Made by a program: the position numbers and the translations under genes. Below the pieces are notes generated by a model. The model did no database searches and was not told the origin of the DNA. It saw only the letters and a program-made list of their open reading frames with translations. A stretch of DNA of 64,000 nt from Microbacterium azadirachtae (GTDB lineage Bacteria > Actinomycetota > Actinomycetes > Actinomycetales > Microbacteriaceae), in the NCBI RefSeq assembly GCF_000956545.1, contig NZ_JYIT01000083.1:62001-126000 (forward strand). Reading direction: 5' to 3'. Below, piece by piece: positions 59,083 through 64,000 of this stretch (position 1 is its first letter; each line of letters starts with the position of its first letter).

Positions 59083-60005
59083 GCCGGATCGCCGAGGCGC
59101 TGTTCTGGATCGGACGATACGTGGAGCGCGCCGACGGCACGGCCCGCATCCTCGACGTGCATCTGCAGCTGCTGCTCGAAGACCCCTGGGCCGACGAGGA
59201 GTCGGTGTGCCGGGGTGTGCTGGCGGTGATGGGCGTCCCCGACGCCGCCGGCGGGAACCCGCGGCGGGCGGATGCGCTCCGCACGCTCGCCACAGATCGG
59301 ACGAGGGCCATCTCGGTCGCGCATTCGCTGTCGTCGGCACGTGAGAACGCGCGGCGGGCCAGGGAGGTCATCTCGCAGGATCTCTGGGAGGTCTTGAACA
59401 CGACCAACGCGCGGCTGCCGCAGCGCGTCGACTTCGAGAGGTCGCACTCGTTCTTCCGGTGGGTGCGGGAGCGCGCGGCCCTGACCTACGGCGTGGCGGA
59501 GACATCGATGAGCCGGGACGAGGCCTGGTACTTCTTCGTGCTGGGGCGAGCCCTCGAGGCCGCGGACATGACGGCCCGCCTGCTCGTCTCGGCGGCGCGG
59601 GCCGACGGCGGGAGCACCATCAACTGGATGACGCTGCTGCGCAGCTGCGACGCGTACGACGCGCATCTGCGGGTGCACCGCGCCATGCCGACCGGGACCT
59701 CGGCCACGGAGTTCCTGCTGGTCGACCGGCACTTCCCCCGGTCGGTCCTGTCGAGCGTGATCCGCGCCGAGGAGAGCCTGCGGCGGATCGGACAGAGCTC
59801 GCCCCTGCTGCCGCCGGACGCGGTGGGCCGGGCGATCGGCCGCCTGCGGTCGGAGCTGGAGTACCGGCCGGTCGCAGACCTCGTGCTCCTGCTCGAGAGC
59901 AGCATGCGGCACGTGCAGGAGAGCGTCTCCGAGATCAGCAACGCCGTGCAGGACCAGTACTTCCCATCGATCGCCGCTCCCGTCTGGACCGAGGAGACGC
60001 TATGA
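59076..60005 (+). CDS. Alpha-E domain protein (DUF403)
   Basis: 309 aa, all-helical. [29 protein letters not shown] is the standard N-terminus of alpha-E proteins (in parts), with SREN-like [35 protein letters not shown] and [11 protein letters not shown] further on. Function unproven; its constant company of ATP-grasp and transglutaminase partners points to a scaffold or a peptide-processing part. Ribosome site CAGGAGGG; overlaps both neighbours. Confidence 0.94.
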   Translation: [309 protein letters not shown]

Positions 60006-60847
60006 CCCGGCTCAGGATCGTGCATCGCACGGGCTTCCAGTACGCCTCGCCCGCGACCGCCTCGTACAACGAGGCGCGGATGCTCCCGCGCACGCAGGAC
60101 CGCCAGCTCGTGCTGCAGGCCCGGCTGGAGACCACCCCCGCGACGCATCCGAGCACCTACAACGACCACTGGGGCGCGCCCGTCGCCTCGTTCGAGGTGC
60201 TCACACCGCACGACGAGCTCTCGGTGGTCGCGACGAGCGTCGTCGAGACGCGGGCGCTCGCTCCCCGCGGCCGGGAGCTCGGCTGGGAGGAGCTCGCGCA
60301 CGCCGCCGCGACCTCGCTCGACGTCGCGGAGATGCTGATCCAGACCCACGCGACCGAGCCCGACGCGCAGATGCGCGAGCTCGCGGCGCGGTCCCGCGCC
60401 GAGCACGACGGCATCGACGGCGCGGCGCGGGGGATCTGCCGGATCGTCGGCGAGGCGATGACCTACCGGCGCGGCGTGACCGGGGTGAACTCGACGGCGC
60501 GCGACGCGTGGCCCGCGCGGGCGGGCGTCTGCCAGGACATCGCCCATGTGACGCTCGGGATGCTCCGCGCGGCCGGGATCCCGGCGCGCTACGTCTCCGG
60601 CTACCTGCATCCCGATGCGGATCCGAAGGTGGGGGAGACGGTCACGGGGGAGTCGCACGCCTGGGTGGAGTGGTTCTCCGGTGCGTGGCGCGGCTACGAC
60701 CCCACCAACCTCGTGGAGATCGGCCCGTCGCACGTGTTCGTCGGCGTCGGCCGCGACTACTCCGACATCGCCCCGCTCCGCGGGGTGTACGCAGGATCCG
60801 GCGCCTCGGACATGTTCGTCTCGGTCGACATCACGCGCCTGGAGTGA
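60002..60847 (+). CDS. Transglutaminase-like cysteine protease
   Basis: 281 aa. An N-terminal bacterial transglutaminase-like domain (TRLRIVHRTGFQYASPATASYNEARMLPR, in parts) precedes the papain-like core, with Cys in RAGVCQDIAHV, His in GESHAWVEWF and Asp in GYDPTN making the triad. Likely hydrolyses or transfers peptide bonds made by the ATP-grasp partner. ATG overlaps the alpha-E gene stop. Only 26 bp separate its stop from the PadR operator palindrome. Confidence 0.93.
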   Translation: MTRLRIVHRTGFQYASPATASYNEARMLPRTQDRQLVLQARLETTPATHPSTYNDHWGAPVASFEVLTPHDELSVVATSVVETRALAPRGRELGWEELAHAAATSLDVAEMLIQTHATEPDAQMRELAARSRAEHDGIDGAARGICRIVGEAMTYRRGVTGVNSTARDAWPARAGVCQDIAHVTLGMLRAAGIPARYVSGYLHPDADPKVGETVTGESHAWVEWFSGAWRGYDPTNLVEIGPSHVFVGVGRDYSDIAPLRGVYAGSGASDMFVSVDITRLE

Positions 60848-60873
60848 CGGCACGGCGCACGCGGGCGTGAGCC

Positions 60874-60912
60874 GTGAGCGATGATACCTCTGGCAGAGGT
60901 ATCATCGCTCAC
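60874..60912. promoter_or_regulatory. Perfect 18-bp inverted repeat, operator/promoter of padR
   Basis: GTGAGCGATGATACCTCT (60874-60891), three bases, then its exact complement (60895-60912). The right arm contains TATCAT (60900-60905), a -10 placed 7 nt before the GTG at 60913. The left arm gives the mirror -10 on the minus strand. A PadR dimer bound here would occlude RNA polymerase: autoregulation is strongly suggested. Confidence 0.8.
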
Positions 60913-61452
60913 GTGGAGAACTTGACGCCGACAGCGCACACGATCCTGGGCTATGTCGCTTCGCATCCGCGAAGCGGGTACGAGATCCGCCAGGCCGCCT
61001 CGCGCAATCCGTTCTGGGGCATCAGCGACGGACAGCTGTATCCGCAGCTGCGGCTGCTGGCGGGCGCGGGGCTCATCGAGTCCGACGGCATGGACGGGCC
61101 CCGGGGCAAGACGATCTGGCGGATCACGCCGTCGGGGCGGCAGGCCCTGCGAGACTGGCTCGGCGAGGAGACGCCGCCCGTCGTGATCCGGGACGAGAAC
61201 CTGGTGAAGCTGCTGTTCGCCGCTCCGCTCGACCGCGGGCTCGCCCGGGCGCTGGTGGAGGAGCGCCGGGCGCAGTTCGCGTCGTTCCGGGACCTCGTCG
61301 CGGCGGTCGCGCCGGGCGCCTCCTGGACGGATGCGGAGCGGAGTGCCGCGGCAACCGTCCCGGCGCTCGTGCGCGACTACGGCCTGGAGTTCGCCGACGA
61401 CGCCGTGGCCTGGTGCGACCGCGTCCTCGACGCGCTGGACGGCGACGCGTGA
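60913..61452 (+). CDS. PadR-family transcriptional regulator
   Basis: 179 aa from GTG 60913, which directly follows the palindrome. A GTG at 60874 would place the palindrome inside the gene and is unlikely. The N-terminal winged helix has HTILGYVASHPRSGYEIRQ, FWGISDGQLYPQLRLLAGAGLIE and the wing WRITPSGRQAL. The C-terminal helical dimerisation domain (Vir_C-like) has IRDENLVKLLFAAP. GTGA overlap with the alpha/beta hydrolase gene, so it regulates itself and that hydrolase. Confidence 0.92.
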   Translation: MENLTPTAHTILGYVASHPRSGYEIRQAASRNPFWGISDGQLYPQLRLLAGAGLIESDGMDGPRGKTIWRITPSGRQALRDWLGEETPPVVIRDENLVKLLFAAPLDRGLARALVEERRAQFASFRDLVAAVAPGASWTDAERSAAATVPALVRDYGLEFADDAVAWCDRVLDALDGDA

Positions 61453-62855
61453 CCGCGCCGCTGCGTCCCGTGCGGATCACCGTGTCCCGCGTGCTCTACC
61501 TCCTGGGCGGAGCGATCGGGATCGTCAACGGCGTCATCGAACTGGGTCCGGATGCACGCCCCTCGGTGCAGGCCGCCGGGTGGCCGCTGATGGTGTCGGG
61601 AGCGGCCGCGCTCGCTCTGGTCGTCGTGCTCCGTCGACCGCGGCGGTGGCTCCCGATCACGGCCGGTGCGGTCTCCGCAGCCCTGATCGGCGCACGCGTC
61701 CTGCAGGCGGTGGCGGTCGGGTCCCCGGCGGTGCTGATCGCCTGCCTCCTCCCCGTGGTGGCTCTCCTCGGGGTGATCGGATCCGAAGGCCGCGCCTGGG
61801 CGCGCATGCCGGCTGCGGACTGGGCGGCTCGCCGCGCCGCCCACCGTGAGCGGCGTTCCGGTCACGGGGCCGTGCGCCGCACCGTGGGGGCCGTCGGCGC
61901 GGTCGGGCTCGTCGCGGGCGTGCTCCTCGTCGGCGTCGGCGCGGGGATCGTCGCCGCCGTCGCGCCGTGCTCTCTGCCGGGGCCCGCCGCGCGCAGCGGT
62001 CTGGACACAACGGACGGCTCGGCGCAGCCGGACGCCGCGCCCACGGGATCCGTACCCGCGACAGACGGGGTCCGCCTCGCCTACTACGCGTTCATCCCCC
62101 GGGCTCCACGGGCGAGCCTGGTGTTCTATCACGGCTCCGGGGCGAACAGCGCTGCCGGATACCTCGGCATCGGCCAGGCCCTCCGCGCGCAGGGGATCGC
62201 CGTCTACCTCTTCGACATCCGCGGTCACGGCGCCTCGGGCGGGCCCCGTGGCGACACTCCGAGCACGCCTCAACTGGAGCAGGACACGGCATCGGCGGTC
62301 TCGTTCGTGCACCATGAGCAGCCCCACGTGCCGGAGTTCGTCGGCGGTCACTCCGCCGGCGCCGGGGTCGTGCTCAACAGCGCGCAGCGGCTGTCGACGC
62401 CCATCGCGGGCTACGTGTTCCTCGCCCCCGATTTCGGACTGCACTCGGGCACCGAGCGCGAGGGCGACGCCTCCAACTTCGCGACGATCTGCCAGCGGCC
62501 GCTGATCGCCGCGACCCTCACGAACGGCCTGCTGGGCGCGCACACACCGGCGGTCTCGTTCGCCTACACGCCCGCTCAGATCGCCGCGGGCCTGATCCCG
62601 CAGTACACCGCCGCCATGGCGATCGCCCAGAACGCCGATGACAGCGCGGCGGTCCTCGCACGGCTCGACCGGCCCGTCGGGGTGTGGATCGGGGGCGACG
62701 ACGAGGTGTTCGACCCCTCGCGCGTCGCCGCCTACGCCGAGGCGCACACGGGGAACCGGGCGGCCGTGTCGATCGTCCCCCACGAGAGCCACCTCGGGAT
62801 CCTCGACGACCCGGCGCCGGTCGGAGAGTGGATCCTGGCCCATCGGGGAGGCTAG
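61449..62855 (+). CDS. Membrane-anchored alpha/beta hydrolase (serine lipase/esterase type)
   Basis: 468 aa. The N-terminal 180 residues hold four or so membrane segments. The C-terminal hydrolase domain has the oxyanion region YHGSGANSAAGY, the nucleophile elbow GGHSAGAGV, the acid near GGDDEVFDPS and His in VPHESHLG. It resembles monoacylglycerol lipase / serine aminopeptidase_S33 proteins. The combination of membrane anchor and hydrolase suggests action on lipids or at the membrane surface. GTG start overlaps padR; expected to be under PadR control. Confidence 0.88.
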   Translation: MTAPLRPVRITVSRVLYLLGGAIGIVNGVIELGPDARPSVQAAGWPLMVSGAAALALVVVLRRPRRWLPITAGAVSAALIGARVLQAVAVGSPAVLIACLLPVVALLGVIGSEGRAWARMPAADWAARRAAHRERRSGHGAVRRTVGAVGAVGLVAGVLLVGVGAGIVAAVAPCSLPGPAARSGLDTTDGSAQPDAAPTGSVPATDGVRLAYYAFIPRAPRASLVFYHGSGANSAAGYLGIGQALRAQGIAVYLFDIRGHGASGGPRGDTPSTPQLEQDTASAVSFVHHEQPHVPEFVGGHSAGAGVVLNSAQRLSTPIAGYVFLAPDFGLHSGTEREGDASNFATICQRPLIAATLTNGLLGAHTPAVSFAYTPAQIAAGLIPQYTAAMAIAQNADDSAAVLARLDRPVGVWIGGDDEVFDPSRVAAYAEAHTGNRAAVSIVPHESHLGILDDPAPVGEWILAHRGG

Positions 62856-62878
62856 GCGGCCGGCTGCCCGCTTCGCCC

Positions 62879-64000
62879 TCACCGTGCCTGCGGTCGCATG
62901 CCGCGGCGACGGCGGATCCGGCTGAGCAGCGCGGGGACGATGCCGGCCGCGATCGCGAGGATCAGGGAGGTGATCGCGATCACGGTCACCCGCACGGGCG
63001 TCCCGTCCTGCCGGGGGAGCGCAGGCAGCGGGTACTCGATGTACTTCGCGGCGGTCTCGGCGACGTGGCGCCCGTCGGTGCGCGCGATGTCGGCGAGGAT
63101 CGGGTCGAAGCTCGCGTTGCCGCTGCCCGAGGCCGCGGCCGGGAGGAACACCGGCACGCCGGGGGCGGCGTCCGCGAGCGGCGCGGGTGACGTCGTGCCG
63201 GGGATGACGAGGCGATCGAGCCGGCCGGCATCTCCGACCGGGGTGGCGAGGAGCGTCATGCCGTGCCGGGTGACGACCTCCTCACGCTCGGCGACCGGCA
63301 CGACGTGCGCGGTGAAGGCCGCCCCGCCGTACAGCTCGGCGGCCGCCGCGACGTCGATCTCGTCGACGCCGGGCGTGAGCCCGAGGCCGTAGCGGGGCTG
63401 CCCCCATGGCAGGGTCGCGCCGAGCACGTACGGGTAGTCCCCGAGCGACACCGTGCTGACCGGGATGTCCGTCGCCCCGTCCGGCGCCCAGTGCGGGTAG
63501 TGCACCTCGTCGGCGATCCGCACGGCCTCGGCGGTGCCCGCCCGCTGCTGCACGACGTGCAGACTCGCGGCGATCCCGGAGCTCACGCCCGCGGTGGTGA
63601 GCACGTCGCCGTCCTCGACCCAGCGCTGCCCCCGCACCCACGTGGTCTCCGGGTGCGCCGAGGTCATCCCGTCGATGTCGGACCAGAACGACGTCGCCCG
63701 CTTGCCGTGGAGCACCGGGGTCTCGACGAGCACGCGGGCGCCGGCGCACACGCCCATCACGCGGGCGCCGGCGTCGTGCGCGGTCTCGATGAAGGTGCGC
63801 AGCTCCGCCTCCCCGGCGCCGGACGGATCGGCGATCGCGGGGACGACGACGAGATCGGGGCGGGGCAGCCGGCCGGACGCGTAGTCGTCGAAGGTCGCGT
63901 CGGGCACGGTGGTGAGCCCGCCGGACAGCGCAACCGGGGCGCGCGACGCCGCGACCGTGCGCACGTCGAAGCGGTCCGACGCGGCGAAGACGCCATAGGG
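62879..64000 (-). CDS. DJ-1/PfpI (GATase-1-like) domain membrane protein (5' part cut off)
   Basis: At least 373 aa; the start lies beyond the right edge. The visible N-terminus (YGVFAASDRFDVRTVAASRAPV) is that of DJ-1/PfpI proteins. The nucleophile Cys is in ARVMGVCAGARVLVE. A second, diverged copy-like region follows (about 175-310, PVSTVSLGDYPYVLG ... RLVIPGTTS), so the protein may contain two such domains. A single C-terminal membrane segment (VIAITSLILAIAAGIVPALL) and a basic tail end it. Related actinobacterial proteins are annotated as AraC-like without HTH or as transcription regulator relatives. Convergent with the hydrolase gene. Confidence 0.85.
   Translation of the reverse strand, partial: PYGVFAASDRFDVRTVAASRAPVALSGGLTTVPDATFDDYASGRLPRPDLVVVPAIADPSGAGEAELRTFIETAHDAGARVMGVCAGARVLVETPVLHGKRATSFWSDIDGMTSAHPETTWVRGQRWVEDGDVLTTAGVSSGIAASLHVVQQRAGTAEAVRIADEVHYPHWAPDGATDIPVSTVSLGDYPYVLGATLPWGQPRYGLGLTPGVDEIDVAAAAELYGGAAFTAHVVPVAEREEVVTRHGMTLLATPVGDAGRLDRLVIPGTTSPAPLADAAPGVPVFLPAAASGSGNASFDPILADIARTDGRHVAETAAKYIEYPLPALPRQDGTPVRVTVIAITSLILAIAAGIVPALLSRIRRRRGMRPQAR

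Overview
The window is high-GC actinobacterial chromosome, most probably a member of the Microbacteriaceae such as Microbacterium. The grounds are the strong GC bias at third codon positions, a DUF222/HNH (13E12-type) gene, a DUF7882-type small protein (25443-25793), ANTAR regulators, ATGA/GTGA start-stop overlaps throughout, and a palindromic element of the GTTGAGCGAG...ACGAAACGC type at 39642-39735. No rRNA, tRNA, CRISPR array, intact insertion sequence or prophage is visible. Both ends cut through genes: a homoserine-dehydrogenase-like protein on the left and a DJ-1/PfpI-like membrane protein on the right.

Layout. 1-5.8 kb holds amino-acid metabolism: an AAT-type permease coupled to a racemase that looks like the broad-spectrum Bsr type, two IclR regulators and a homocysteine S-methyltransferase. 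5.8-11.5 kb is a GT2-GtrA / GT39 envelope glycosylation pair followed by an OmpR-type two-component system. 11.5-16 kb carries sdaA, a TetR regulator, an ABC exporter whose promoter, operator and start codon coincide, and an MmpS-like protein. 16-21 kb has hrpB, the SOS-like DUF222-HNH gene and marR. 21-25.8 kb carries an MBL hydrolase, a fatty-acid desaturase with a 54-aa membrane partner, tandem GAF-ANTAR regulators, a predicted 54-aa gene and the DUF7882 gene. 25.8-30 kb has about 700 bp with no clear gene, then an ArsR/CDF metal-efflux operon and a putrescine-type permease.

30-51.4 kb is the most distinctive part: a flavin-monooxygenase island. It contains four luciferase-like FMN monooxygenases, two flavin reductases, two DUF1684 proteins, a polar-amino-acid ABC importer, an Opp/Dpp-type ABC importer with a fused double ATPase, an M20 peptidase, an AhpD-like protein, SelO and a GNAT acetyltransferase. 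Two operons, a 4-gene plus-strand one and an 8-gene minus-strand one, converge on a 19-bp-stem terminator and a REP-like element. The composition resembles the Bacillus ytm/yxe (S-alkyl-cysteine, 2-succinocysteine) loci, so I infer import and oxidative C-S (or C-N) cleavage of organosulfur or amino-acid-like compounds.

51.4-57.4 kb holds an aldo/keto reductase with its MmyB-type regulator and a small downstream gene, an Hsp20 locus, and a second MmyB-type regulator divergent from an MFS exporter. 57.4-60.9 kb is the conserved ATP-grasp / alpha-E / transglutaminase trio. It is followed by a PadR regulator whose start codon abuts a perfect 18-bp inverted repeat, and by an alpha/beta hydrolase.

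A recurring feature is a TANNNT-like -10 hexamer 6-8 nt before a start codon, in ten genes (one of them weak). This implies that leaderless mRNAs are common here, especially for regulator genes.
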